Origin: Streptomyces sp. DG2A-72
GTDB taxonomy: Bacteria; Actinomycetota; Actinomycetes; Streptomycetales; Streptomycetaceae
Reading direction: 5' to 3'
Length of the DNA stretch: 64,000 bases
NCBI RefSeq assembly: GCF_030499575.1
Contig: NZ_JASTLC010000002.1
Coordinates: 3,296-67,295, forward strand
In this document: positions 40,496 through 49,151 of the stretch, piece after piece
Numbering within the stretch: position 1 is the stretch's first letter
Layout of the letters: each line of letters starts with the position of its first letter
Translations under genes and position numbers: made by a program
Notes under the pieces: model-generated
Seen by the model: only the letters and a program-made list of their open reading frames with translations
Told to the model about the DNA's origin: nothing
The model's database searches: none

Positions 40496-41446
40496 GTGGC
40501 ACCACACCGGGCTATCAGCCCTGATGAATGCGATCCCTGCATCAGAATTTTCGGGGCTCTCGGAGATCACCAATTGGCCGACCCTGAGACATGGCTCACA
40601 ACGGTAGAGCTCGGGAAAGTGGTCGGCCTGAAGAAGAGGGCGACTCAGTACCACCTTGCCCACCTGTACGAACACGGCCGTATCGACGAGGACCAGCGCA
40701 CTCCCCTGACGGGCGGGATCGGTCAGCCGCTCTTGCCGGGTGCGCAGGAGTGGGCCCGTAACGTCATCGCCCCCGACCCCACGTGCGCAAAGTGCCTGAT
40801 CGCTCTTGCCGGTATCGGGTGGGAAGGGCAGGTCAGCCAAGAGGAGTTGGCCAAGCTCGCGGGGGTCAGCCTGCGGACGATCGAGCGTCACCGGCCGCAC
40901 CTGGTGGCCGCGGACCTCGTCACCTTCCGCCCGGTGACCATGCGGGCCTCGGGGACGTCCGGGTACGTCACCGGCCGCCGCCCCGACCGTTTCACCCTGA
41001 TGTCCGGGCTCACCGCCGCGCGGCTCGAAGGCGCGGCGTGGGACGAGGCGCCGGCACGTGCTGAGGCCGTGATCAACCGTGTTCGGTGGTTCGTCGGCAC
41101 GACTCCCGAGGAGCGGGACAACGGCATCAAGTCGGTGACGTGGTGCCTGCGCAACGGGTGGCCGGAGGAGGCCCTCCTCCGCGCGCTGGACTCGTCGGAG
41201 AACCGGCAGGCGTACCGGCCGGGCGGCTATCTGTCCAAGCTGCTGCGGAAGTTGCCGGTGTCGTACGTCGTCCCGGCGCAGCAGTCGCACCGCGGGGAGT
41301 TCCCGGAGCGGCGGCTCGACTGCCCCGTCTGTGACACGCCGTTCAAGACCCGCTTGCCCGGCAACGTGCTGTGCGGCGGCGCCATCTGCCTTACGCCGGA
41401 GAAGGCCGTGATCCCGCCCAGCTCGACCGTTTACAAGATCGCCTGA
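40496..41446 (+). CDS. Candidate replication initiator with HTH and zinc motif
   Basis: 316 residues from a GTG at 40496. Two winged-HTH-like regions: about 35-65 (TTVELGKVVGLKKRATQYHL) and about 105-140 (VSQEELAKLAGVSLRTIERH). A C-terminal C-x-x-C ... C pair (CPVCDTPF, LCGGAICL) could bind zinc. It lies directly upstream of tpg-tap, and similar HTH proteins lie next to replication genes in Streptomyces linear plasmids. The role as Rep is inferred; the 40299-40495 gap, with several short inverted repeats, is the likeliest origin. Confidence 0.55.
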   Translation: MAPHRAISPDECDPCIRIFGALGDHQLADPETWLTTVELGKVVGLKKRATQYHLAHLYEHGRIDEDQRTPLTGGIGQPLLPGAQEWARNVIAPDPTCAKCLIALAGIGWEGQVSQEELAKLAGVSLRTIERHRPHLVAADLVTFRPVTMRASGTSGYVTGRRPDRFTLMSGLTAARLEGAAWDEAPARAEAVINRVRWFVGTTPEERDNGIKSVTWCLRNGWPEEALLRALDSSENRQAYRPGGYLSKLLRKLPVSYVVPAQQSHRGEFPERRLDCPVCDTPFKTRLPGNVLCGGAICLTPEKAVIPPSSTVYKIA

Positions 41447-41459
41447 GAGGAGCCGGACC

Positions 41460-42005
41460 ATGGGCAAGGTTGTTGATGCACTGCGGGCCCGGATTCAGAC
41501 TCGGGATCTACCGAAGACCCCGAAGGGTCTGTTCAACGCCCTGATGCGGCGGGAGAAGGGGAACACACAGCGGGTGGCCGATCGTCTCGGCATCTCGCGG
41601 CGACAGGTTCAGCGGATCGTCAAGGGTGACCGGGACATCCGCAAGAGCAAGGCGGAGACGCTCGACGCCCTCCGCCGTGAGGTGTCGAAGGACCACCAGC
41701 CGCGCGTCACCGCGAAGGGGATCAAGGACGCCAAGAGCCGCGGCCTGACGATCGAGACACGCGCGAGCTTCGGTTTCCACGCTGCGGCGGGGTCGACGGA
41801 TGACGCGCGGATGAGGCGTCTCACCGAGGACGTCCCCGAGGAGCTCCTCGACGACCTGTTCGAGGCCCTGCGCAACGGCGACGAGGAGAAGGCGCAGGAG
41901 ATCGCGGGCGAGGCCCTCGCTATGGAGTATTTCCGCGACGGCGGGACCCGGGCGGACGGGCTCGACGTGACGTTCTCCGACATTGATTACATCGACTTCC
42001 ACTGA
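41460..42005 (+). CDS. tpg: Telomere terminal protein Tpg
   Basis: 181 residues, the usual length of Tpg. A HTH lies at about 36-55 (TQRVADRLGISRRQVQRIV). The conserved central segment FGFHAAAGSTDDARMRR (104-120) and the C-terminal EYFRDGGTRADGLDV...DIDYIDF match Streptomyces Tpg. Tpg is covalently bound to the 5' ends of linear replicons and primes end patching; a Thr near residue 114 is reported as the acceptor, and here Thr113 sits in GSTDDAR. It is 14 bp after the candidate rep and 10 bp before tap. Confidence 0.87.
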   Translation: MGKVVDALRARIQTRDLPKTPKGLFNALMRREKGNTQRVADRLGISRRQVQRIVKGDRDIRKSKAETLDALRREVSKDHQPRVTAKGIKDAKSRGLTIETRASFGFHAAAGSTDDARMRRLTEDVPEELLDDLFEALRNGDEEKAQEIAGEALAMEYFRDGGTRADGLDVTFSDIDYIDFH

Positions 42006-42014
42006 GAGGACGCC

Positions 42015-43715
42015 ATGACTGAGGTCTCGTACACCGCGCCCCTGGCCGTCCTCGAAGCGGTCGGCAGCGAACTGCGCGCCCACCTTCCCAACGGACAGAC
42101 CGCCGACGTGCCGGCGGACGTCACCGACCTTGCCACAGCCGCCGAGTGGGCCCTCGCGTACGGCCTGGGCGCCCCGGGTCTGTCCAAGTACGACGAGCCC
42201 TCCGGCCCGCTCCTGGTGCTGGACGAGTCGGCGGCCGGGGCCCTCGGCCTGCCGCTCCAGCTCGACGACCGCCGGAACCTTCGGGTGACCGAGGATCACC
42301 CCGCGGTCAAGGCCGTGGACGCGGCCGGGTGGACCCTGAGCCGTGCCGGACTCGGAGCCTGGTCCTTCCTGTTCAAGGACCGCGTCGAGGTGCGCGTCGC
42401 CGTCATCCCGTGGGGCGCCTTCTCTGATCATCTGCGATGGGGCGGGCTCGCCGAGGTGGCCACCAACCCGGGCGCACTCGCGTACGCCCTCGGCGTGTAC
42501 GCCGAGCGGGTCATCAGCCCGACCGGCTCCACCGCCGGTTGCGGTATCGCCCTGATGACCGCGCTCCGGCCCCCGACTCGCGTGCAGTTCGACCGGGGCA
42601 CCGGGAAGATGCGGCGGGTACCGGTCGAGGGCTCCCTCTCCAAGCCGGTCGACCCGGCCCCGCCGGAGGCTCCGGACGAGCATCCCCTCGCCGCCGAGCG
42701 GACGAGGGACCAGCGCACCCCGGAACACGTCATCTTCGAGGAGGCCCTCACCTGGTACCGCAAGCCGACCGAGGCCGAGGCCGCCTTGCCGTACGTCGTG
42801 GGGCTCGACATCAACACCGCGTTTCTTGCCGCGTCGAGTCGGCTCCTCGTCGGCCTCGGCGAGGCCGTCTACACCGACGGCCCGCGCTTCGACAAAAAGG
42901 TCCCGGGGACGTGGCTGGTCGACCTGTCCGGCGCTGCGCTGCGGACGAAGCACCCGGTCACGAAGGAGTGGGTCGAGCTGCCGGCGGGAATGCCGTCGCC
43001 GTTCACGCCGAACGGGCAGGCGCCGACCGGCCCGGCCTGGTACACGACGCAGACCCTCGCGTACGCGGTCGAGCTCGGGGTCGAGGTGCGGCCCCTCGCG
43101 GCGTGGCTGCGGCAGGAGCCGGGCGGCTACTTCGATCTCTGGTACGGCCGTCTCCGTGACGCCTACATGGCCACGCTCGCCGACCTGGGCGTCACCGAGG
43201 ACATGGACGAGGAGTCGTTCCTCCGGGCCATGGCGACGATCAAGGAGCGTGACCCGGAGGCCGTCGCCGTCCTTGCTGCGATCAAGCAGACGGCCAAGGG
43301 CGGCGTGGGCAAGATGCGCGAGAAGCCGCAGGGCAAGCGCTCCGGCCGTAATGCCCCGTGGGCGGCGCTGAAAAGGCCGACGTGGCGGCCGGACATGCGG
43401 GCGGCGGTGATCGCTGCGGCTCGTGTCGGCGGGCATCGGAAGATGGTGAAGACATGGGTCACGACGGGAGCCGTGCCGCTCGCAGTGCTGTCGGACTGCG
43501 TCGTCTACGCCTCGGCCCATCCGACGGCCCGCGCGGTGGTGCCGCGTAAGCCGGACGGCTCCCCGATGCCGGGGGGTTTCCGGCTCGGCCCGAATCCCGG
43601 CTACTGCAAGGAGGAGGGCGTACAGACGATGTCGTGGTACCTCGAAACGGGAGGCGCCGGGGACAATCCCGCGCGGTTCATCAAGGGTGGCGACGCCGTC
43701 CGCGAGGGCGAGTGA
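42015..43715 (+). CDS. tap: Telomere-associated protein Tap (polymerase-like)
   Basis: 566 residues, shorter than the ~740-aa chromosomal Taps. Polymerase-like motifs of family B type are visible: motif A GLDINTAFLA (Asp265), motif B KQTAKGGVGKM (424-434) and motif C VLSDCVVYAS (Asp494). Tap recruits Tpg to the telomere and has been reported to add deoxynucleotides to it. The segment around residues 60-180 is not recognised. It overlaps no gene and ends 20 bp before a terminator. The order is tpg then tap, whereas chromosomal loci are usually tap then tpg. Confidence 0.85.
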   Translation: MTEVSYTAPLAVLEAVGSELRAHLPNGQTADVPADVTDLATAAEWALAYGLGAPGLSKYDEPSGPLLVLDESAAGALGLPLQLDDRRNLRVTEDHPAVKAVDAAGWTLSRAGLGAWSFLFKDRVEVRVAVIPWGAFSDHLRWGGLAEVATNPGALAYALGVYAERVISPTGSTAGCGIALMTALRPPTRVQFDRGTGKMRRVPVEGSLSKPVDPAPPEAPDEHPLAAERTRDQRTPEHVIFEEALTWYRKPTEAEAALPYVVGLDINTAFLAASSRLLVGLGEAVYTDGPRFDKKVPGTWLVDLSGAALRTKHPVTKEWVELPAGMPSPFTPNGQAPTGPAWYTTQTLAYAVELGVEVRPLAAWLRQEPGGYFDLWYGRLRDAYMATLADLGVTEDMDEESFLRAMATIKERDPEAVAVLAAIKQTAKGGVGKMREKPQGKRSGRNAPWAALKRPTWRPDMRAAVIAAARVGGHRKMVKTWVTTGAVPLAVLSDCVVYASAHPTARAVVPRKPDGSPMPGGFRLGPNPGYCKEEGVQTMSWYLETGGAGDNPARFIKGGDAVREGE

Positions 43716-43735
43716 GCCCGAGCGGAGCGACTCAA

Positions 43736-43765
43736 GAGGGGCCCCGGCTGATGCCGGGGCCCCTC
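43736..43765. terminator. Hairpin terminator after tap
   Basis: A 13-bp perfect stem GAGGGGCCCCGGC/GCCGGGGCCCCTC with a TGAT loop. Confidence 0.85.
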
Positions 43766-43938
43766 TCGTTTGCCGCCGTGCGCCACGGTGGACGCGCGGG
43801 CCCGGTCGCGCTGCGCTTCCGGGCCCCGGTGGTTCAAAGCTTTCTGCGGAGCGTCTCGCCGGGCGGCGCGGGTGTCCATCCCTCACACGAGCGACTGTGG
43901 CTGAGTACCCGAGTTGGCGAGCCGAGCGGCCTCGCCTT

Positions 43939-44346
43939 TCATCCCCCCGCAGACGGAGGCCGGTCCTTCCACACTTCGCGGTGGACCTCCCTCAACTTCA
44001 GGACAGAGACATACCCAAGGGCCATGCCAAGGTCTGCCTGTGCCCGTTCAACGGGAGGCAGGAGGCCCGATTTACGCTGCCCAACGGCCTCGTAGAGCAG
44101 GTGTACGGCGGCGTTGGTCGCGTAGAAAGCCGCTTCCACGCGTGCCCCGCCCGGCGGGTCTGCCGAGTTAGCCGAAGGGAGTCCAGGCACTCGCTCGTCA
44201 TGTTCGGTCGGCCCTCGCTCGTTGAGCAGACCGAGCGCCGACCGTGCTTCCTGAAGTTTGCCGATGGCGTGCTCGTACAAGGTCATGGCGTGCTCGTCAT
44301 CCGGAGGGAACCCCTGGTCGGCTGAGCCGTCGTGATCGTAAGCCAT
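43939..44346 (-). CDS. Hypothetical helical protein
   Basis: 135 residues with a GGGGAG ribosome-binding site. Mostly helical (YEHAIGKLQEARSALGLL, AAFYATNAAVHLLYEAVG), reminiscent of HEPN-like four-helix bundles, but no RxxxxH motif is seen. Divergent from the gene at 44574, across the third operator copy. Confidence 0.55.
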   Translation of the reverse strand: MAYDHDGSADQGFPPDDEHAMTLYEHAIGKLQEARSALGLLNERGPTEHDERVPGLPSANSADPPGGARVEAAFYATNAAVHLLYEAVGQRKSGLLPPVERAQADLGMALGYVSVLKLREVHREVWKDRPPSAGG

Positions 44347-44481
44347 CGCATCTCCCCTGATCGGCTGTCTTCCATGGTGGTTTGCCCGAGGCGGTGTTGC
44401 TGCTGAACGGCGGAACTTCCCCCGTGTGGAGCCCGGTTGTGCTCAGCTCCCTAACTCGGATGACCAGTCACAGCCACTCCA

Positions 44482-44525
44482 AGTTTCAGCACAACTCACA
44501 GTTGAACTTGCAGTTGACTTACAGC
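44482..44525. promoter_or_regulatory. Shared operator-like sequence, copy C of 5
   Basis: GTTTCAGCACAACTCACA then GTTGAACTTGCAGTTGA. Same first 14 bases as copy A and the same GTTGAACT core; 49 nt upstream of the ATG at 44574. Confidence 0.75.
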
Positions 44526-44573
44526 CGTGGGAAGGTGGGCGGGCAGCACCCCACCGAGACAGGAAGAGCGCCG

Positions 44574-46616
44574 ATGCCCACGGAGTACGTCACCCGGACC
44601 CGGATCGCCGTCGACCACCACGGCCGCGGTGAGGCCGCCCTCGAATTCGCCGCCTCGGCCGGGAAGGGGAAGGCTCGCGCCTCTGCCGTCTGGCGGCTCG
44701 CCGTCATCTACAAGGTGAGTGCTCACCACCCCCGGCGGGTCCGGCACTACAACCCGGCCGGTCTGGACGCTCCTCTCCCGACGGCTGACGAGCTGCGCCT
44801 CGAACTGTCTGGTGACCCCGAGCGCATCGCCCGACTGCTGTCCGCGGCCCCGCGCTACCTCGCCCGCGTCGAGGCCCTCGCGACCAAGGCGGCCCGGATC
44901 TACGGCCGTTGGACGCGCAGCGCGGCCGGGGAGCAGGCCCTCGAATACGTCGATGCCAGCGGGCACCGTGCGTATGCCGCCCGCTTCCGCGCCTCCGCAT
45001 TCGAGGCGGCGGCCGACTTCTTCGGCATCTCGGCCCTGCCCCGCTACGTCGACCCGGCCGCCCCCATGTGGGACCAGGCCGCCCGCGTCGCCTGGGACCT
45101 CGTCAAGGCCGAGGGACCGGTGAAGCTCGCCGAGCTACACGACGAGGCCGAGGCTGAGGAGATCCTCGCCGCCGCGGACCGCACCCCGAACCCGTACGCC
45201 GAGGCGCACGACCGCGAGGCCGCCGAGCTCGCCGCCGCCGAACTGCGCCGCACCACCCGCCTGTTCGCCGCCCTCGACGGCGAAGAGCTCCCGGCCGACG
45301 AGGAGCCGGTCGACGTCGCCGAGGCGGCGGCCGTCGAGGACGTCGACCAGACACCCGCCGTCACCGAACCCGAGCTGTGGGACGGGAAACCGGGGATCAC
45401 GGCCGGGCCGGGCGTCGTCAAGCCGGGGATACATGTCGAGTACCTGCCCGCCTTCCGGCCCGGCCCGCGCACTCGACACTGCCACAGCGGCGTAATCGTC
45501 TCCGTCGGCCCAAAGTGCGTCCGGTGGCGCCCCTCCAAGTGGCACGAGGACGTACGCACCCCGCTGGGTGAGATGCGCATCAACCCGGTGATGCACGTCA
45601 ACCACGCGGAGGACGTGAAGCGGAACATCACCGCCCTCAACGCAGGCAAACCGCTCCCGGGGTGGCCGGAGTGGTGCAAGTGGAGCTTGGCCCGGCACCT
45701 GGAGCACGCGGAGGAACAGCGCTCCGCCCGCGTCGTGATCGTGGCGTGTGGGGGCCGCAAGAAAACGCACACCAAGGGGACGCGCAAGGGTCAGCCGGTG
45801 GCCGGGGCGCCCGCTGGTGAGCTGTACGTGGGGAGCTATCACCGGGCGATGCGGCAGGCGGCCGACGTCCTCACCCGGGACTCCGGGCGGGTACTGATCC
45901 TGTCGGCTAAGTACGGGCTCGTCGAATTGTCGCGGTACTTGCCGACCTACAACCTCAAGGCGGGTGCCCCGGGAACGGTCGGCGGCGAGACGCTGCGTCG
46001 GCAGGCACACGAGCTGGGGATCGCGGGCGCGGCCGTGACGGTACTCGGCGGCCGGGCGTATGTGTCTCTGGCCGGGGAGGTCTGGTCGGGGCTCGACGCG
46101 CCCCTCGACGGGTCGCGCGGCATCGGTGAACAGCTCGCGCGTCTCGCCGACATCTACGACCCCGCCCGCCGTACGGTCGAGGAGCTCGTCGAGGACCAGG
46201 CGGCCGAGGAACTCGCGGCTGTCGAGGAGCCGGTCGAGGTGGCCCCGGCCGAGGACGCCATCGAGGACCAGGCGGCGGCCGAGGGTCTCATCGAGCCGGG
46301 CCTCGGGGTGCCGGCGGCGGTCCGGGCGGCCGAGCTCGGCGCCGTCCGGTCCGGGCGTCGGGGCTGTGGCGGACAGCGGTTGCGCGGGTTGTCGCGTGGC
46401 TCCCTGTCGCGTGGTGTGACCTGCGGAGACTCCCCCACTCCCCCGGTGCTGCGGCGGACGCGACAGCACCCGGCGACGCCGTACCCGTACCGTCGGACTA
46501 CCGCGCGGCAGGGCGCCGGACTCCCGGTGATCGGGCGCCGTGAGCGCATGCGCCGCCCCTTGATCTCCGTCACCGTCGCTGCCCGCCCCGTGATCACGGG
46601 CGGGGCCGTCAGGTGA
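44574..46616 (+). CDS. DUF6884-domain protein under operator C
   Basis: 680 residues from the ATG at 44574 (AGGAAGAG upstream). Residues 1-235 are helical and Ala-rich. At about 375-520 there is a DUF6884-like domain with VVIVACGGRKKT, GELYVGSYHRAMR and LILSAKYGLVELSRYLPTY, seen in phage and plasmid proteins and thought to be nucleoside- or deazaguanine-related. The last ~100 residues are low-complexity; a CTGTCG element (46389-46440) lies in that part of the gene, and the protein sequence is poor in order there, so the end may be recently added. Confidence 0.72.
   Translation: MPTEYVTRTRIAVDHHGRGEAALEFAASAGKGKARASAVWRLAVIYKVSAHHPRRVRHYNPAGLDAPLPTADELRLELSGDPERIARLLSAAPRYLARVEALATKAARIYGRWTRSAAGEQALEYVDASGHRAYAARFRASAFEAAADFFGISALPRYVDPAAPMWDQAARVAWDLVKAEGPVKLAELHDEAEAEEILAAADRTPNPYAEAHDREAAELAAAELRRTTRLFAALDGEELPADEEPVDVAEAAAVEDVDQTPAVTEPELWDGKPGITAGPGVVKPGIHVEYLPAFRPGPRTRHCHSGVIVSVGPKCVRWRPSKWHEDVRTPLGEMRINPVMHVNHAEDVKRNITALNAGKPLPGWPEWCKWSLARHLEHAEEQRSARVVIVACGGRKKTHTKGTRKGQPVAGAPAGELYVGSYHRAMRQAADVLTRDSGRVLILSAKYGLVELSRYLPTYNLKAGAPGTVGGETLRRQAHELGIAGAAVTVLGGRAYVSLAGEVWSGLDAPLDGSRGIGEQLARLADIYDPARRTVEELVEDQAAEELAAVEEPVEVAPAEDAIEDQAAAEGLIEPGLGVPAAVRAAELGAVRSGRRGCGGQRLRGLSRGSLSRGVTCGDSPTPPVLRRTRQHPATPYPYRRTTARQGAGLPVIGRRERMRRPLISVTVAARPVITGGAVR
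46389..46440 (+). repeat. CTGTCG repeat element, copy 2 of 3 (short form)
   Basis: TTGTCGCGTGG at 46389 and CTGTCGCGTGG at 46404 (spacing 15), followed by GTGTGACCTGCGGAGACTC and C-rich bases. Matches the right part of the elements at 10244 and 57349. Confidence 0.7.
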
Positions 46617-46758
46617 TCGGCCCGGATACGACCGTGCCCGGCCGCCGGCATCGTCCGGATACGACATGCGCGCGGTGTGCCACGGCGCAGGGACTCACCA
46701 ACCCGTCGCTCGTCGAACTGCGCCGCAGCGCCTACGGGCGATAGCGTCGGAACAGACG

Positions 46759-46795
46759 CGGCCGGGCCCCCGCGCTGGATGCGGGGGCCCGGCCG
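46759..46795. terminator. Bidirectional hairpin terminator
   Basis: A 15-bp perfect stem CGGCCGGGCCCCCGC/GCGGGGGCCCGGCCG, 7-nt loop, between convergent genes. Confidence 0.85.
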
Positions 46796-46802
46796 TGTTG
46801 CG

Positions 46803-47942
46803 TCAGTCGTGGACGAGCTCGGCGTCGACCACTTCGGCCGGAACTTTGACCTTCGTGTTCAGCCACCGGCCCGCGGCGCGGATAGCTTTCGCGTCCCGTT
46901 CCGCGGCTGCATGGTCAAGCGGCGGCGTGCTGTCCATGTCGAGCTTGTCCAGAGCGGTGATGAGTTTCTCGGCCGCGGCGGCAGCGTCAGTGAGGGTCTT
47001 GTTCACGGCCTCACGCCGCTCCCGCTCGGAGGGTGCGAGGTTGTCTGTGCCTTGCTTGCCCTTGTCTTTGACCTCGCTCTTGCGGGCTGAGCCCGAGTCC
47101 TTGACGACTTCACGCACGAGCCCGGCCGTCAGTTTGCGCCCGTTCTGCTGCGCCTTCTGCTGAGCCTCGGCGAGCTTGGCGAGGGCGGCCTCCTCGCCCT
47201 CTTCTCGCCACGTGGGGACGAGTTCGAGCGCCACAGACTTGGACAGCTCGGCCTTGACGAGAGCAGGGACAGGGGGCGTCTCCGGGGCCTCGCCCGCCTG
47301 TTGCTCGGTGCCGTCGGCCTCGGTGCCGGCGGGGGCTGATTCGAGGGCGGGGCGGGGTGCCGGGGGCGCCAATGCCTTGCGGCGCTTGGTGTCCGGATTT
47401 CCGGACACCACCCTGCCGGAAGCCGCGGCGAGCCGGATTGCGGCGGTGTCCATCAGCTCGTACAGCGTCGACCGCTTGTATCCCCACCGCTGTTCGCCGT
47501 AGTTCTCGATGCTGCCGTACTTGGCGAGGTGCAACTCTTCTTCACGGATGGCGTCGAGGACGAACCCGATCTCGATCTCTGCGCGGAACTTGGCCTTCGT
47601 GACGGTGTGGGCCAGGGTGCCCTGCGCGGTCTCGATGGCGGCCTCGTATACCGCGAGCCTCTCCTCGGGTGCGCTGGGGAGCTTGGTCCGGTCGATGAGT
47701 TGAGGTTCGAGCGGGTCGACGACGGCGGGGCGCCCGCCGCCAAGGTTGCTGAGGAGGTCGTCCTCCTGGTCCTCGCGCACGGCGGGCACGCCGGGGGAGG
47801 GAACGGTGGTCTCTGCGGGCGTGTCGGCGGAGGCTTCGGCGCTGTCCGCGGCGGGCGTCTCGCTCGTCGCGGTTTCCTCGTCGGGGGCCGCGTCTCGTTC
47901 CTTGGTGGTGATACCGAGCCGTCGGCGCTTGGAAGGGCTCAT
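46803..47942 (-). CDS. Partition-associated protein coupled to ParA
   Basis: 379 residues. Overlaps the parA stop codon by 4 bp. A Ser/Ala/Glu/Thr-rich disordered N-terminus (1-75) precedes a helical middle with ENYGEQRWGYKRSTLYELM (a HTH-like segment) at about 145-165, a Pro-rich linker and a helical C-terminus (about 300-379). No ParB nuclease motif. The gene contains a copy of the probable parS site (47388-47409). Likely the centromere-binding or accessory partner of ParA. Confidence 0.68.
   Translation of the reverse strand: MSPSKRRRLGITTKERDAAPDEETATSETPAADSAEASADTPAETTVPSPGVPAVREDQEDDLLSNLGGGRPAVVDPLEPQLIDRTKLPSAPEERLAVYEAAIETAQGTLAHTVTKAKFRAEIEIGFVLDAIREEELHLAKYGSIENYGEQRWGYKRSTLYELMDTAAIRLAAASGRVVSGNPDTKRRKALAPPAPRPALESAPAGTEADGTEQQAGEAPETPPVPALVKAELSKSVALELVPTWREEGEEAALAKLAEAQQKAQQNGRKLTAGLVREVVKDSGSARKSEVKDKGKQGTDNLAPSERERREAVNKTLTDAAAAAEKLITALDKLDMDSTPPLDHAAAERDAKAIRAAGRWLNTKVKVPAEVVDAELVHD
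47388..47409. promoter_or_regulatory. Probable parS site, copy inside the ParA partner gene
   Basis: Perfect inverted repeat: arms GGTGTCCGGA and TCCGGACACC separated by TT, preceded by CTTGCGGCGCTT. Identical in the 12 flanking bases to 48991-49012. It lies in the coding sequence at about residue 180. Confidence 0.75.
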
Positions 47943-48892
47943 GCGGCGCTCACCGGGTGGAGCAGGAGGCGGGCAATCTGCCCGTAGTCGGCGACGGCGG
48001 TAGCGCGGGGGGCGTGAATCCGGGTCGGGCTGTGGGTTGCCGGCGCCTCGGCGATGGACACCGTCTTACGGACGGGGGACACGATCGCGTCGGGGTAGTC
48101 CTCGGCGGCCGACTCCTCGACCTCGCGGGCAAGGTTGGACTTCTCCCACATGGTGGTGAGGATGGCAGCAACGCGGAGCTTGGGGTTCTGGCGGCGCTGA
48201 ATCTTGGCGATGACCTTGTTAATGCTCACGGAGCCTTGCGCGTCGAGGACTCCGGGCTTGATGGGGATGATCGCGTCATCGGCGGCGATCAGGCATGCCA
48301 GGGTGACGAGGCTCATCGTGCGCGAGGCGTCGATCACGGTCACGTCGAAGGGTTCCTGCGATTCGGCGATGGCGTACCGGAGTGCGTCGTCTGTGCCGCC
48401 TGAGCGCTCGTATTCGACCCGGGTCAAGGTGTCGTCACACGGGACCACGTACAGGTTCTTGAAGGCGGTGGGGTAGGTGGCCTGGTCGAGGGAGACGTCT
48501 TCGACGGGTGCGTTCGGGTTGTTGGGGTCCTTGTCGGTTCCGAGGAAGACGTGACGGAGGTTGTACCGCTCCGCGACCGGCAGTCCTTCGGGGTAGACGA
48601 CGCCGAGCCAAAACGAGATGGCGGCGTTCTGGGGGTCACCGTCGATCAGGCGCACGCGCAGGCCCATCGAGGCCCAGGCCGCGGCGAGTTCAACGGCGGT
48701 CGTGGTCTTGCCCACGCCTCCCTTGTTGTTGGTGACTACGAAGACGCGGGACGGGGTGGCGGGCCGGAAAGTCGCCGGAACCAGGGTGGACGGAATCCAC
48801 TGCTGATAGGGCGTCTCGGGGTCCCACTGGCTGACGATCGAGAGGAACTCTAGATCGTCCGCAAGTGGCGGAATGGGGGTGAGTGTCGTCAT
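47939..48892 (-). CDS. parA: ParA-family partition ATPase
   Basis: 317 residues from the ATG at 48892; longer readings upstream run through the parS palindrome. Deviant Walker A NNKGGVGKTTT at about 51, Walker A' LIDGDPQNAAI at about 82-92 and a Walker B-like VTVIDASRTMS near 178. ParA forms gradients on the nucleoid and segregates the replicon with its centromere-binding partner. Divergent from the ParB-like gene at 49152. Confidence 0.88.
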   Translation of the reverse strand: MTTLTPIPPLADDLEFLSIVSQWDPETPYQQWIPSTLVPATFRPATPSRVFVVTNNKGGVGKTTTAVELAAAWASMGLRVRLIDGDPQNAAISFWLGVVYPEGLPVAERYNLRHVFLGTDKDPNNPNAPVEDVSLDQATYPTAFKNLYVVPCDDTLTRVEYERSGGTDDALRYAIAESQEPFDVTVIDASRTMSLVTLACLIAADDAIIPIKPGVLDAQGSVSINKVIAKIQRRQNPKLRVAAILTTMWEKSNLAREVEESAAEDYPDAIVSPVRKTVSIAEAPATHSPTRIHAPRATAVADYGQIARLLLHPVSAA

Positions 48893-48990
48893 GGCGTAGA
48901 CGGTAGCGATGCTCTGTGTCCGGAGGCGACGGACCCGGCGATATGCCGCCCGAAAGCGGGGCGGAGGGGCCGACAACCCTTGCGGCGCTT

Positions 48991-49012
48991 GGTGTCCGGA
49001 TTTCCGGACACC
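48991..49012. promoter_or_regulatory. Probable parS site in the par intergenic region
   Basis: Arms GGTGTCCGGA and TCCGGACACC separated by TT, flanked on the left by CTTGCGGCGCTT. Same sequence as 47388-47409, 1.6 kb apart, flanking parA. Confidence 0.78.
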
Positions 49013-49030
49013 GCCATGGGCGGCCCTCGT

Positions 49031-49050
49031 GATCACCCTCACGGGTGATC
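49031..49050. promoter_or_regulatory. GATCACCC palindrome upstream of ParB-like gene
   Basis: GATCACCC-TCAC-GGGTGATC, about 100 bp before the ATG at 49152 and 19 bp from the parS palindrome; possible autoregulatory operator. Confidence 0.6.
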
Positions 49051-49151
49051 GACGGATACTTGCCTGATGACACGAGGCAAGGAAGACGGACGGGCCACAG
49101 GGCCCGGGAAGATGCGTTCCGTTCGCCCCTTCGTGGTTACGGGGGTTTCTG

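Noticed and set aside
41508..43886. 792-aa minus-strand frame opposite tpg and tap
   Set aside because: Composition is repetitive Arg/Gly/Leu as expected from a shadow; the plus strand shows Tpg/Tap motifs.
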